Shown: positions 19,088-30,128, counted from the stretch's first letter. The stretch is 64,000 bases of DNA from an uncultured Alphaproteobacteria bacterium (GCA_902599405.1 CACKFO010000004.1:38929-102928); one strand, 5' to 3'. Numbers and translations are program-made. Notes: generated from the letters alone by a model not told the origin.

Positions 19088-19942
19088 ATGGCAATCTTAT
19101 TGGGTATTCTCTCAGCTTTTAGTTTTGGTGTTGGAGATTTTTTAGCTAGATTTTCATCAAAGGAAGTTGGATTTAAAAATTCACTTTTTTGGATGCTGGT
19201 TGTTGGCTCAATATTTTATTTAATTTTATTTTATTTTTTTGGAAGTGGTCTTTCACCAAACGCGATTGGTTTGAGTAATAGTTTCCTATCAGGAATTTTA
19301 ATAATGTTTGGACTTCTTTGTTTGTACAGAGGTCTTCAAATGGGACCAGTGTCAATTGTAGCCTCGATAACAGCGACTAATCCTTTTTTTGTTTTTGTTA
19401 TAAGATTTTTTTTAGGAAGTGAACCAACACTTACTCAGTGGATTGCCACTCTTGTCGTTATATCTGGCGCAATATTTGTTTCCATAAGCGCTGATAGTTT
19501 TAAAGAAAGCCTAGGTTTGTCAAAAAAACAGATAAAAGAGTCTCTAATTGTGTCATTTATGGCTAGTGGCATGTTGGCTTTGGGCCTTATTTTTTCTCAA
19601 GAGGCCTCTAACTCTTTAGATCCAATTGAGGCTGTTATATATGTAAGATTTTTTAGCTTATTGGGTATTGCTTCCTTATTATTTTTTATGAAGTCTAAAA
19701 TAACACTGACAAAAAAAGCAGTTCCTATTTTATTTTTTCAAGGAATATTAGAAACTACTGGTTATTTTTGTTTGGTCTCTGCATATGCTTTTGACAAAGT
19801 TAGTATTGCAGTAGTCATTTCTTCAGGTTTTGGTCTTGTAACAGTTTTATTGGCTAGACTAGTCTTAAAAGAAAAAATATCTAAAATTCAAACTTTAGGT
19901 ATCTCTTTAACTTTCATAGGTGTTGTTGGTCTTACTATCTAA
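19088..19942 (+). CDS. EamA/DMT-superfamily transporter
   Basis: 284 aa, ~10 hydrophobic segments, two EamA repeats. Confidence 0.85.
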   Translation: MAILLGILSAFSFGVGDFLARFSSKEVGFKNSLFWMLVVGSIFYLILFYFFGSGLSPNAIGLSNSFLSGILIMFGLLCLYRGLQMGPVSIVASITATNPFFVFVIRFFLGSEPTLTQWIATLVVISGAIFVSISADSFKESLGLSKKQIKESLIVSFMASGMLALGLIFSQEASNSLDPIEAVIYVRFFSLLGIASLLFFMKSKITLTKKAVPILFFQGILETTGYFCLVSAYAFDKVSIAVVISSGFGLVTVLLARLVLKEKISKIQTLGISLTFIGVVGLTI

Positions 19943-20831
19943 TTAAATTTTGAAGTCTCTTTTTATCAAAACGATATGAATTCATTGCTATGGCTAAGCA
20001 AATAACTATACCTCCTATAATTGTATTTACATCTGGAGTTTCATTGATACCCAAAATCGGTAGCCACGCCCAAAAAACTCCTCCAACTACTTCTAATAAA
20101 GACAGCATTGTTAGCTCTCCCGAAAGTAATTGTTTTGAACCAATGCTAAACAGGATAAGCCCAGTTGCAACGATGAAACCGTGAGTCATACTCAACAAAA
20201 TATTTTTTAAAGGTAAATAGATTTCTTGATTATTAAAAAACATCAAAAAGATGGAAATAACTGCGCAAAAAATTCCTGCATAAATCAAAATATAAAATTT
20301 TTTAAAGTTACTTTTGCTTCTCAAAGCAACGGTGAATGCTGCAAAGCCAAGACTTGATATGAAGCCCATAATTAATCCATACAACGACCCACTAAAGGCA
20401 CTGGCATATATCATTATTAAAGCACCAAAAAACGCAATAATCATGGTTATAAAATTTTGTTTTGAGATTTTCTCATTAATAAACACTAGGGCAATTAATG
20501 ATGCTAAAAAAGGCATTAACGCTAACATAAATAGAGTAACTGCAGCAGTTGTATTGCTAATTGAATAAATAAAACCAACCATGGCTGTTGTTAAACTAAG
20601 ACCACCAATTACAGAAACTTTATCTATTTTAATTACATTCATAAAAAAGTTTTTTTGTTCATTAACAATAAGATATAAGGATATGATAGTTGCAACTGTA
20701 AGCCCTCTTATAACAAGGTAGGGGAGTTGATAGATTTGAGGGTCTATCATATTTTTAACTACCAGCGGTCCAAAACTCCATATTAACCCACTTAAAACTA
20801 CTATAATTACTGCCTTGATGTGGTCGCTCAT
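19935..20831 (-). CDS. EamA/DMT-superfamily transporter
   Basis: 298 aa, EamA features (GLIWSFGPLVVK; ...LLSGELTMLSLLEVVGGVFWAWLPILGINE). Confidence 0.87.
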   Translation of the reverse strand: MSDHIKAVIIVVLSGLIWSFGPLVVKNMIDPQIYQLPYLVIRGLTVATIISLYLIVNEQKNFFMNVIKIDKVSVIGGLSLTTAMVGFIYSISNTTAAVTLFMLALMPFLASLIALVFINEKISKQNFITMIIAFFGALIMIYASAFSGSLYGLIMGFISSLGFAAFTVALRSKSNFKKFYILIYAGIFCAVISIFLMFFNNQEIYLPLKNILLSMTHGFIVATGLILFSIGSKQLLSGELTMLSLLEVVGGVFWAWLPILGINETPDVNTIIGGIVICLAIAMNSYRFDKKRLQNLIR

Positions 20832-20872
20832 TTTAAGAAATTAACTTATTTTATAAATTAACTTTTTAATAG

Positions 20873-22657
20873 TTAATTACTGATAAAGAAATCTGAGAGA
20901 GTTTTAATATCATCAAAAGAAGTATTCTTACCCTCATTACTTCTTAGAGTAAATGAGTCTGACTCAATCTCTTTCTCACCCATTACTAGAGAATAGGGTA
21001 TCTTTTTAGAAACAGAATTTCTTATTTTATAACCCAATTTGTTATCAGATCCATCAACAATTACTCTTACACCCAGTTTTTGAAGTTCCCCTTTAATTCG
21101 GTTACTATGATCAACAAATTTTTCGGACACAGGTAGAATTGCAAGTTGTATGGGCGTAACAAATAAAGGAAGCCAGCCATTAGTGTTTTCAAGAATAATT
21201 GCTATAAACCTTTCTAGAGATCCGACAACTGCTCGGTGTATCATTATTGGAACTTGATTTTTGTCATCTTTGTCTTTGTATTTTGCACCCAATCTATCAG
21301 GGAGATTGAAGTCAATTTGTATCGTTCCACATTGCCATTCTCGACCCAGTGAGTCCTCTAATGTAAATTCTATTTTTGGGCCATAGAATGCCCCTTCACC
21401 CTCTAAAATATTAAATTCTTTATTGTTGTCTTTTAAAACTTTTTTTAACTGATTTTCAGCATTGTCCCAGTTTTCTTGCGTACCAATACTTTTTTCTGGG
21501 CGAGTAGAAATATTATATTTTATTTTTTCAAATCCGAACTTTTTATACACTCTCTCAATTAATAGGGTTGTCTCATTACAAACATCATAAATTTGTTCTG
21601 CAGAACAAAATATGTGGGCATCATCTTGAGTAAAACCTCTGACCCTAAATAATCCATTTAGAGCTCCAGAGGGTTCGTATCTATGACACTTACCAAACTC
21701 CGAGTATCTAAGTGGTAAATCTTTGTAAGTTATTAGTTGAGAGTTAAATAAAACAATATGACATGGACAATTCATAGGTTTTAGTGCAAATGTCTTATTG
21801 TCAGTTTCTGATGTAAACATATTTTCTTTAAAATTGTCCCAATGACCAGACTTTATCCAAAGCTCATTTGAAACTAGCTCAGGTGTTTTTACTTCAAAAT
21901 AGTTAAGTTTTTGTTGCTCAGAGCGAATATATTTTTCAATATTTTGATACAATGTTAAGCCTTTATCTTTCCAAAATACATTCCCTGCTGATAAATCAGT
22001 TAGAAGGAACAAACCCATATCAGTGCCTAATCTTCTATGATTTCTTTCTTTAGCCTCTTCTAAATTTTTTAAATAAACCCGAAGTTCTTTTTCAGAATAC
22101 CAAGCGGTTGCATAAATTCTTTGAAGCATTTTGTTAGTGCTAATACCTCTCCAATAAGCCCCTGATACATTTGTTATTTTAAAGCTAGCATTATAATCTT
22201 TTGTGCTTTTATGATGAGGGCCTTTACAAAGGTCAGTAAAATTTTTTTGCTCGTAAAGTGTTATTTCATCGGAATTATCTAAATTATTAATAAGTTCCAA
22301 TTTATATTTATTATCCTTAAATATTTCTGATGCTTCTTTTTTTGTTACTGCCCTCTTTAAAAAGTCTCTTCCCTCTAAGAGAATTTCTTTCATTTTTTTT
22401 TCTATATTAGCTAAGTCATCATCTGATAGAGTGCTTTCCATATCAAAGTCATAATAAAAACCGTTCTTTATAAAAGGACCAATAGTTGGTTTAGCATTTG
22501 GAAAAAGAGTAATTACAGCTTCAGCCAAAATGTGAGCCATATCGTGGCGCATTATATTTAATGCATCATCAGATTTAGGTTTAATGGGAGTGCTATTTTC
22601 AACTTCAGTATCCCAATAATTATTATTAGAGTCTTTATATGCTATTATATCGCTCAT
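20873..22657 (-). CDS. thrS: Threonyl-tRNA synthetase (short, no full N-terminal TGS domain)
   Basis: 594 aa; MRHDMAHILAEAV, FALKPMNCPCHIVLFN, RVRGFTQDDAHIFC, FYGPKIEFTLEDSLGREWQCGTIQIDFNLPDRL, HRAVVGSLERFIAIILEN. Confidence 0.95.
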   Translation of the reverse strand: MSDIIAYKDSNNNYWDTEVENSTPIKPKSDDALNIMRHDMAHILAEAVITLFPNAKPTIGPFIKNGFYYDFDMESTLSDDDLANIEKKMKEILLEGRDFLKRAVTKKEASEIFKDNKYKLELINNLDNSDEITLYEQKNFTDLCKGPHHKSTKDYNASFKITNVSGAYWRGISTNKMLQRIYATAWYSEKELRVYLKNLEEAKERNHRRLGTDMGLFLLTDLSAGNVFWKDKGLTLYQNIEKYIRSEQQKLNYFEVKTPELVSNELWIKSGHWDNFKENMFTSETDNKTFALKPMNCPCHIVLFNSQLITYKDLPLRYSEFGKCHRYEPSGALNGLFRVRGFTQDDAHIFCSAEQIYDVCNETTLLIERVYKKFGFEKIKYNISTRPEKSIGTQENWDNAENQLKKVLKDNNKEFNILEGEGAFYGPKIEFTLEDSLGREWQCGTIQIDFNLPDRLGAKYKDKDDKNQVPIMIHRAVVGSLERFIAIILENTNGWLPLFVTPIQLAILPVSEKFVDHSNRIKGELQKLGVRVIVDGSDNKLGYKIRNSVSKKIPYSLVMGEKEIESDSFTLRSNEGKNTSFDDIKTLSDFFISN

Positions 22658-22986
22658 AATTCTAATTTTTTATAAAAACAACTTTTTTTACCCGTATGAC
22701 AAGCGCCAATTCCTTCAAGCTCTACTTCATAAATTAAAGCGTCACTGTCACAATCAGTATAAATATTAGTAATATTAAGTTTATTGCCAGAAGTTTCGCC
22801 TTTTAACCATAATTTTTTTTTACTTCTACTCCAAAAGTGAGCTTTTTTTGTTTTTACTGTCATTTCAATAGAATTTTTATTTGAATAGGCCATCATAAGA
22901 ATTTCATTAGTTGACTTCTCTTGAGCAATTGTAGGTATTAGCCCATCAGAATTAAAAACTAGTTGATTTATGTTGAAATTTTCCAA
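22654..22986 (-). CDS. hisI: Phosphoribosyl-AMP cyclohydrolase
   Basis: 110 aa; AYSNKNSIEMTVKTKKAHFWSRSKKKLWLKGETSGN, DCDSDALIYEVELEGIGACHTGKKSCFY. Confidence 0.93.
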   Translation of the reverse strand: MENFNINQLVFNSDGLIPTIAQEKSTNEILMMAYSNKNSIEMTVKTKKAHFWSRSKKKLWLKGETSGNKLNITNIYTDCDSDALIYEVELEGIGACHTGKKSCFYKKLEL

Positions 22987-23052
22987 TGTCTTGATTTTTA
23001 ATGATTTTTACTTTTATTAAAGTATTTTTCAATTATTAAAAGAATTTTTTCG

Positions 23053-23979
23053 ATGAATTATTATTTAGCACCAATGATGGGTTACACAGACTGCTATTTT
23101 AGAAGTTTAGTCGAAAACATTTATGGAAATAGTGTAACTACCTTTTCTGAAATGATAGTGGATAAAGCAATCATCCACAATGAGACTAAAACAATAACCA
23201 AGCATTTTTTAAAAAATAATAAAAGCGCCATTCAAATTGCAGGCTCAGATCCTGAAGAAATTAAAAGAGCAATAAATATTTTAAATAAAGTAGATATTAT
23301 TAAACATGTAAATTTTAATTTAGGTTGCCCAAGCTCTAGAGTCCAAGAAAATATGCTTGGTTTAGCTTTAACCCAAAAGTATGACTTAGTAAAAAAATGT
23401 TTATTTGAATTGATCAAATATAATAAAGATGTATCGGTAAAATGTAGACTTGGTTTAGGTATGAATGAGGATAAGAGTTATATTTTTGATTATCTTAAAT
23501 TATTTTATGAAATAGGAATTAAAAAAGTATTTATACATTGTAGAAATGGTGTTTTGAACTTAGATACCAAAAAAAATAGAACAATTCCAAAAATTAATTA
23601 CAATTTATTTTTAGAGTGTTGTGATCAATTTCCTGAAATGGAACTTATTCCTAATGGTGAGGTTAATGATTTAGAAACCTTTAAATTTTTTCAGTCAAAA
23701 AATATTACTCAATTTATGATTGGTAGGCAATTTGCGAAAGACGCTTTTTTTTTAGAAAAATTAGATCTTGAGAATGTCAAAAAGAAGACAGCTTCAATAA
23801 TTAATACAATAAATGAATTAGAGCATTACAAATATTTAAATATTAATTTATTAAAAAAAAGTATATTCACTGCACTTAGTAACATATCAAATTCCAAAAA
23901 AGTAAAAAAAGAAATCTCAGTTATTAATAACTATAGTGGCTTACTAAATTATTTTGAGAGGAATGCCATTTGGAGTTAG
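23053..23979 (+). CDS. tRNA-dihydrouridine synthase (DusA-like) homolog lacking the canonical catalytic Cys
   Basis: YLAPMMGYTDCYFR, AIQIAGSDPEEI, VNFNLGCPSSRVQENMLGLALTQ, VKCRLGLG, HCRN; position equivalent to the GACL Cys reads GLAL. Confidence 0.85.
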   Translation: MNYYLAPMMGYTDCYFRSLVENIYGNSVTTFSEMIVDKAIIHNETKTITKHFLKNNKSAIQIAGSDPEEIKRAINILNKVDIIKHVNFNLGCPSSRVQENMLGLALTQKYDLVKKCLFELIKYNKDVSVKCRLGLGMNEDKSYIFDYLKLFYEIGIKKVFIHCRNGVLNLDTKKNRTIPKINYNLFLECCDQFPEMELIPNGEVNDLETFKFFQSKNITQFMIGRQFAKDAFFLEKLDLENVKKKTASIINTINELEHYKYLNINLLKKSIFTALSNISNSKKVKKEISVINNYSGLLNYFERNAIWS

Positions 23980-26294
23980 AGAGATTATATAAATCTTCCA
24001 CTTTCTTATCAAAATATGAATATCTTAATAATTCTTATGATGTTTCAAAGGTTGATGCTCAATTAATACTTAACCACTACAAAAGTAATATAAAAAAATA
24101 TTCTAATTCCTCTACAACTAACTTTCTCAATATAAATACACTTAAAAATGAGCTTATTTATTTAATTTTTATATCAATTCATCAAAATTTAATTTCTCAG
24201 TCTAATGGATCAAGATTGTGGTCTGTTTTATGCAAAAATATTTTAAGTAAAATCATTAATATCAATCTATACAGATCATTTAATAATAGTTTAAAAAAAT
24301 ATTATTTTATTTTAGGTATGGGTAAAATTGGAGTAAGAGATTTAAATTTTGCCTCTGATATCGATATAATCATATTCTATGACTCCAAAAATAGTCCTAT
24401 TTCCCTCCAAGATTTTAATAAATCTATAAAGAAAACCATTAGTGAAATATCGAATATTTCTGAGACTTTTTTTCATAAAATAGATTTAAGGTTACGACCA
24501 GATTTTGGTGATTCATTAATTATATCTGATATGGATCAAGCAATTAATTACTATACTTCAGTTGGCAGAAATTGGGAGAGATTAGCATTTCATAGATCAA
24601 GTTTTTTGTGTGGCGATATTCAAAAATATTTCTCATTTAAGGAAGCAATAAAAAGTTTTTTATTTAGAAGAACATTTGACTATTACGCTATAGATGAAAT
24701 TAAAAAGCTTTTTGCCTCCAGTAATACTGAACAAAAGCTAGATATAAAAAATTCTTATGGCTTTATTCGATCTTGTGAAAATATAATACATTTTAACCAA
24801 CTTCTTTGGTCTGGAAAAATAAATTCTCTTAAAGAGAGTAATATTCATAAATTACTTATAAATTTAAAAAAACATGAAAATATAATTCCAAAAAATGACT
24901 TAAAAAATATAACAGAGGCATATTATTACTTCCGTAAAATTGAGAATTATTTACACATAAAAAAGAATACTTTTCAGAATATAATTGATTCTAATAAAAC
25001 CTATTTAAATTTAGTATTAGATAACTTTTCAAAAAAATTAGAGAAGCATAAATTTGAAATTCAAACAATATATCAGCGTTTATTTTTCCCTAAAATAAAT
25101 AGAGAAAGTTTACGACGTGAAAAATTTAATGAGTCTAGCCAAAAAATTATTTATAGTCTTTTAAAACGAGCTGAGAACATCAATAGTTCAGAAACAGTAA
25201 AAAATGATTATTTAGAGTCTATTTCAAGTCTCATAAATATTTTATCAACACATAATAAACGAGATGATCTAATTATAAAATTTGACTATTTAATTAATTA
25301 TTATAAGTCTGGAGTCCATTTAACTGCTTTATACAAATACAATAATAAAATTTTTTTAGAGTTAGCTTTCATATTTGAGAATTCTTCAAAATTAACAAAT
25401 CTTATTTACAAAAATCATTTTTTAATAGAGTCACTAGTCTATTTTTTTAATTATGGCATACCTACTTTTAAGCTGAGAGAATTTTCTGATAATTTTGATT
25501 TAGATTTAAAAAAATCAATTCAGGATATTTATGAAATTTTATTCCTTTTAGATTATTTGTTACTTTCAAAAAAAATAACAAATACTGACTTCCTCAAAAA
25601 ACGAAATACCGCTGTAAGAAAGTTTATTTTTTATATTTTTGAACTAGTTAAAAATGAATACATTGTCAATAGAAGCAATATTTTCTCTGACTTAACACCG
25701 ATTTTATTTGGAAGTTACGGTGTCAAAATGGCTACGAATTTTTCCGATTTAGATATTTTTTTTATATATCAATCAAACAAAAATAATCACATAGATAATA
25801 TTAAAATTGTAAGGAGATTTTACTCGATAATGAAACAATATATTGATCCAAATATCCTAATAATTGATGATAGAAATAAACCTTTTGATAGAGACTCTGA
25901 TCAAGTCATTAATATTGAAAATTTCTTTTCATTTTATTCAAAGACTAGTGAACCATTTCATAAATTGTCTTTTATGAAGGTATGCCTTTTAACAAATAAT
26001 CTAAAATTAGTTAAGTATTTTACAAAAATGAAAAATCAAATTATTTCAAACTTTTCTAAAATTGATAATGAATACTTTTTAAAAATAGTAGATATAAAAA
26101 ATCCTTTAAAAAATAATAAGGATCTTTTTCAACTCTTTAAAATTAAAGAAGACATCAACCACATAAATAATAAAGAGTTTTCATATCGTGACGATATTAA
26201 TTATTTAAGAGAGTTGCTTATGTTTGAAAATCTAACTAGCAACCCGTCCAAAGTAGATAATAAAAAATATTTAGACAGGTTGCTTTTAATTTAG
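23970..26294 (+). CDS. glnE: Bifunctional glutamine-synthetase adenylyltransferase/removase (GlnE), short and divergent
   Basis: 774 aa; N-terminal GMGKIGVRDLNFASDIDIIIF, KIDLRLRPDFGDS, WERLAFHRSSFLCGD; C-terminal GSYGVKMATNFSDLDIFF. Confidence 0.85.
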   Translation: MELERLYKSSTFLSKYEYLNNSYDVSKVDAQLILNHYKSNIKKYSNSSTTNFLNINTLKNELIYLIFISIHQNLISQSNGSRLWSVLCKNILSKIININLYRSFNNSLKKYYFILGMGKIGVRDLNFASDIDIIIFYDSKNSPISLQDFNKSIKKTISEISNISETFFHKIDLRLRPDFGDSLIISDMDQAINYYTSVGRNWERLAFHRSSFLCGDIQKYFSFKEAIKSFLFRRTFDYYAIDEIKKLFASSNTEQKLDIKNSYGFIRSCENIIHFNQLLWSGKINSLKESNIHKLLINLKKHENIIPKNDLKNITEAYYYFRKIENYLHIKKNTFQNIIDSNKTYLNLVLDNFSKKLEKHKFEIQTIYQRLFFPKINRESLRREKFNESSQKIIYSLLKRAENINSSETVKNDYLESISSLINILSTHNKRDDLIIKFDYLINYYKSGVHLTALYKYNNKIFLELAFIFENSSKLTNLIYKNHFLIESLVYFFNYGIPTFKLREFSDNFDLDLKKSIQDIYEILFLLDYLLLSKKITNTDFLKKRNTAVRKFIFYIFELVKNEYIVNRSNIFSDLTPILFGSYGVKMATNFSDLDIFFIYQSNKNNHIDNIKIVRRFYSIMKQYIDPNILIIDDRNKPFDRDSDQVINIENFFSFYSKTSEPFHKLSFMKVCLLTNNLKLVKYFTKMKNQIISNFSKIDNEYFLKIVDIKNPLKNNKDLFQLFKIKEDINHINNKEFSYRDDINYLRELLMFENLTSNPSKVDNKKYLDRLLLI

Positions 26295-26295
26295 T

Positions 26296-27711
26296 TTAGT
26301 AATCGTAATACATGTCGAACTCTGCAGGTGTAACTAGCAGTTTATTTGGTTCGATTTCTTCTTCTCTTTTGTATTCGATATATGATTCGATTAAATCTTT
26401 AGTAAACACATTACCCTCTAAAAGATAATCATGATTTGACTCAAGATTATTAATCGCTTCCTCAAGAGTACCAGGCACTTCCTTTACTTTAGATTGCTCT
26501 TCAGGAGGTAAATCATAAAGATTTTTATCCATTGGTTCACCAGGATCAATTCTATTCTTAATTCCATCTAAACCTGCCATAAGCATAGCTGAAAATGCTA
26601 AATAACCATTTGCAGTTGCATCTGGACATCTAAACTCAACTCTTTTTGCCTTAGGAGATGGTGAGTATGCGGGTATTCTACATATAGCACTTCTATTTCT
26701 ATTTGAGTATGCAAGCTTAACTGGAGCCTCATAACCTGGAACTAATCTCTTGTAAGAGTTAATAGTTGGATTTGTAAAAGCTAATAAAGATGGTGCGTGC
26801 TTAAGCAAACCACCAATATAAAATTTTGCCTCATCGCTAAGATTAGCATATCCACCTTCACCATAAAATACTGGTTTACCGTTTGACCAAATACTTTGAT
26901 GACAATGCATTCCTGAACCATTGTCGTTTGAAAGAGGTTTTGGCATAAAAGTAGCACTTAAACCATTACTTTTTGCTGTATTTCTTACAACGTATTTATA
27001 TTTTTGAAGATCATCGGCCATCTTAACCAATGTGTCGAATTTTAAATCAATTTCACATTGACCAGCAGTAGCAACTTCGTGGTGTTGCGCTTCAACACTC
27101 ATACCAATCGCAACCATGTGATTTACCATTTCTGATCTAACATCCTGCATAGTGTCATGAGGTGGGCATGGGAAGTATCCACCTTTATTTCTAACTTTAT
27201 AACCTAGATTTGGACCTTCGGCTGTGCCTGTATTCCAAACGGCTTCACCGGAGTCAACAGAAAAAGAGGAGTGATGAGGGTGCGTGTTAATTTGAACGTT
27301 GTTGAAAAGAAAAAATTCAGCTTCTGGTCCAAAGAAAATACTATCACCAACTCCTGAGGTTTTAACGTATTCTTCTGCTTTTTTTGCAACGTATCTTGGA
27401 TCTTTATCGTACTTTTGCCCGGTAATTGGATCTTGAATATCACATATTAGAACTAGAGTAGGATCTGTAAAAAAAGGATCTACAAATGCAGTCTCAATAT
27501 CTGGAATTAATATCATGTCACTAGCTTCAATTGACTGAAAACATCTAATTGAAGAGCCGTCGAAACCAATACCTTCCTCAAATACATCCATTTCAAATGT
27601 ATTAATATGGTTTGAAAAGTGCTGCCATGTTCCTAAAGGATCAGTAAATCTAAAATCAATATACTTAATACCATTTTCATCGATCATTTTTTGTAATGAT
27701 TTTTTGTCCAT
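26296..27711 (-). CDS. glnA: Glutamine synthetase type I
   Basis: 471 aa; FDGSSIRCFQSIEASDM, FGPEAEFFLF, GSGMHCHQSIW, NPTINSYKRLVPGYEAP, adenylylation-site context NLYDLPPEE. Confidence 0.97.
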   Translation of the reverse strand: MDKKSLQKMIDENGIKYIDFRFTDPLGTWQHFSNHINTFEMDVFEEGIGFDGSSIRCFQSIEASDMILIPDIETAFVDPFFTDPTLVLICDIQDPITGQKYDKDPRYVAKKAEEYVKTSGVGDSIFFGPEAEFFLFNNVQINTHPHHSSFSVDSGEAVWNTGTAEGPNLGYKVRNKGGYFPCPPHDTMQDVRSEMVNHMVAIGMSVEAQHHEVATAGQCEIDLKFDTLVKMADDLQKYKYVVRNTAKSNGLSATFMPKPLSNDNGSGMHCHQSIWSNGKPVFYGEGGYANLSDEAKFYIGGLLKHAPSLLAFTNPTINSYKRLVPGYEAPVKLAYSNRNRSAICRIPAYSPSPKAKRVEFRCPDATANGYLAFSAMLMAGLDGIKNRIDPGEPMDKNLYDLPPEEQSKVKEVPGTLEEAINNLESNHDYLLEGNVFTKDLIESYIEYKREEEIEPNKLLVTPAEFDMYYDY

Positions 27712-27751
27712 CTAATAACCTCCTGAGTTGTTAACTTGGTTTGTGTAAAAA

Positions 27752-28129
<378 letters not shown>

Positions 28130-28155
28130 CTATACTATAAATTAATTCAATTTTT

Positions 28156-28233
28156 GGCGGGTGTAGCTCAGTTGGTTAGAGCGCCGGTTTGTGGTACCGG
28201 AGGTCGGGGGTTCAAGTCCCCTTACTCGCCCCA
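28156..28233 (+). tRNA. tRNA-His (GTG)
   Basis: Cloverleaf; anticodon loop TTGTGGT; G-1:C73 pair and encoded CCA. Confidence 0.95.
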
Positions 28234-28239
28234 ATTTGT

Positions 28240-28321
28240 GCGCCAGTGGCGGAATGGTAGACGCGCTGGTCTTAGGAACCAGTGGGCAACCGTGGGGGTT
28301 CGAGTCCCTCCTGGCGCACCA
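28240..28321 (+). tRNA. tRNA-Leu (TAG)
   Basis: Class II cloverleaf with long variable arm; anticodon loop CTTAGGA; encoded CCA. Confidence 0.95.
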
Positions 28322-28334
28322 GAATACAAGTAAT

Positions 28335-29561
28335 ATGGATTATAAAAACATAGAAAAAAAAAGTTACAAATCATCTTTTGAGGTATCTTTAGATCAAAGC
28401 GCTATTGCTAAAATTATCGATGAAAAAATATCAGAAAAGCAACCCACTTTTGAAATTGCAGGTTTTAGAAAGGGCAAAGTACCGGTAAGCATCATAAAGT
28501 CTAAAATTGGTCTTCAAATTGAAAACGAGGTATTAAATGAAGAGGTATCAAAAAATATAAATAAAATCAGTGAGGATGAAAAAATACAATCCCTTATACA
28601 ACCTGATGTTAATTTTAAAGATAATTATAATTTTACCTTGGCTTTTTATTTAAAACCCGAAATTAAAATGGATGAGTTAAAAACAAGTGAAATAGAGAAA
28701 GTTACATCAGAGGTAACAAAAAAAGATATTGATGATTTTAGAGAAAAAGTAAGAAAAGAGTACTATTCATTAGAGAGTATAGATATATCAGATGAAAATT
28801 CCGTTATAGATTTTGAAATATTAAATTATGAAGATGAACAAAAAAAATTATTTTCTCAAAAAGAGGTAAGAGTAGACTTAAACACCCAAACTAAAGAAGA
28901 AGTATTTTTAGACTTAAAAAAAGCTCTTTTAAAAATTAAAAATAAATCTGACATAAATTTTTCTACAAAAGGAATAAAGATAAACGCTCAAATCAAAGAT
29001 ATAAATAAAAAGATCTATCCCAAGAATGATGACGAGTTGATTAAAATTTTAAAATTAAAATCTATTAAAGAATTAAATGACAAAATTGATAATAAACTCA
29101 ATGAGGATATGAATTATCTTCAAAAAGAGTTTTTTATTGAAGATCTACTTAAAGTCCTATCACAAAAGAAAAAAATTGATATCAATGAAGAGGTTGTAAA
29201 TCTCGAACTTAAAAGAAAATATCAAATTGATTTATCTAAAATGAAAGATGAGCACAAAGAAAGAATTGATAGTTTAAAAAAACTCACAAGTGAGAATATT
29301 CAAAAAGATGTTCTTTTTTCTGAATTAGTAAAATTTTTAAATGTAAAAGTTGAGCAGAAAGAACTCCAAGAGTATATTCAAAAATATTATGGTGAAAAAA
29401 TTGATCAAAGAACGGCAGAAACTGCATATGGCACTCTTCTTAGAAATAAAATAGCAGATGAGTCTATGAAAACTTTTAAAATCAAAGAAACTAAGTTAAG
29501 CTTAGAAAAGCTAATGAAAAAAGGATCTCAAAATCATGAATCTAGTACCCATAGTAATTGA
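28335..29561 (+). CDS. tig: Trigger factor
   Basis: ATG at 28335 is in frame with the longer track ORF (which runs through tRNA-Leu); [19 protein letters not shown] motif; upstream of clpP-clpX-lon. Confidence 0.93.
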   Translation: MDYKNIEKKSYKSSFEVSLDQSAIAKIIDEKISEKQPTFEIAGFRKGKVPVSIIKSKIGLQIENEVLNEEVSKNINKISEDEKIQSLIQPDVNFKDNYNFTLAFYLKPEIKMDELKTSEIEKVTSEVTKKDIDDFREKVRKEYYSLESIDISDENSVIDFEILNYEDEQKKLFSQKEVRVDLNTQTKEEVFLDLKKALLKIKNKSDINFSTKGIKINAQIKDINKKIYPKNDDELIKILKLKSIKELNDKIDNKLNEDMNYLQKEFFIEDLLKVLSQKKKIDINEEVVNLELKRKYQIDLSKMKDEHKERIDSLKKLTSENIQKDVLFSELVKFLNVKVEQKELQEYIQKYYGEKIDQRTAETAYGTLLRNKIADESMKTFKIKETKLSLEKLMKKGSQNHESSTHSN

Positions 29562-30126
29562 ACAATCTGGTAAGGGGGAGAGATCTTTTGATATTTTCTC
29601 TAGACTGCTTAGAGAAAGAATTATTTTTTTGACAGGCGCCATCAATGATGAGACTGCCTCTTTAATATGTGCTCAACTTTTATTTTTGGAATCTGAAAAT
29701 CCCGAAGAACCAATTAATCTATATATTAACTCACCAGGAGGTTTAGTTACTGCTGGTTTAGCCATGTATGATACTATGCAATATATTAAATGTCCCGTTC
29801 ATACTGTTTGCATAGGTCAAGCTGCCTCTGCAGGTTCATTAATACTCGCTGCAGGAAAAGAGGGCAACAGGTATGCTTTACCACACTCTAAAATAATGAT
29901 TCATCAACCATCTGGTGGTTTTTCAGGACAAGCGAGTGATATTAAAATTCATGCCGAAGAGATATTAAAGACAAAAAAAAGACTCAATGAAATATATCAA
30001 AAGCATACCAAAATAAGCATTGGTGAAATAGAAAAGGCAATGGAGAGAGATAGATTCTTTGACCCTGAAGAGGCGCAAAAATTTGGTTTGATAGATAAAG
30101 TAATTACTACTAGAATTGAAAAATAA
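29536..30126 (+). CDS. clpP: ATP-dependent Clp protease proteolytic subunit
   Basis: [46 protein letters not shown]. Confidence 0.97.
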   Translation: MNLVPIVIEQSGKGERSFDIFSRLLRERIIFLTGAINDETASLICAQLLFLESENPEEPINLYINSPGGLVTAGLAMYDTMQYIKCPVHTVCIGQAASAGSLILAAGKEGNRYALPHSKIMIHQPSGGFSGQASDIKIHAEEILKTKKRLNEIYQKHTKISIGEIEKAMERDRFFDPEEAQKFGLIDKVITTRIEK

Positions 30127-30128
30127 AA

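Noticed and set aside
19935-20568. Plus-strand ORFs (19990-20184, 20314-20568) inside the second EamA gene
   Set aside because: Antisense to a clear 10-TM EamA transporter frame.
28191-28334. 48-aa N-terminal extension of trigger factor in the ORF track
   Set aside because: It is a read-through of tRNA-His/tRNA-Leu; ATG at 28335 fits known trigger factor N-termini.
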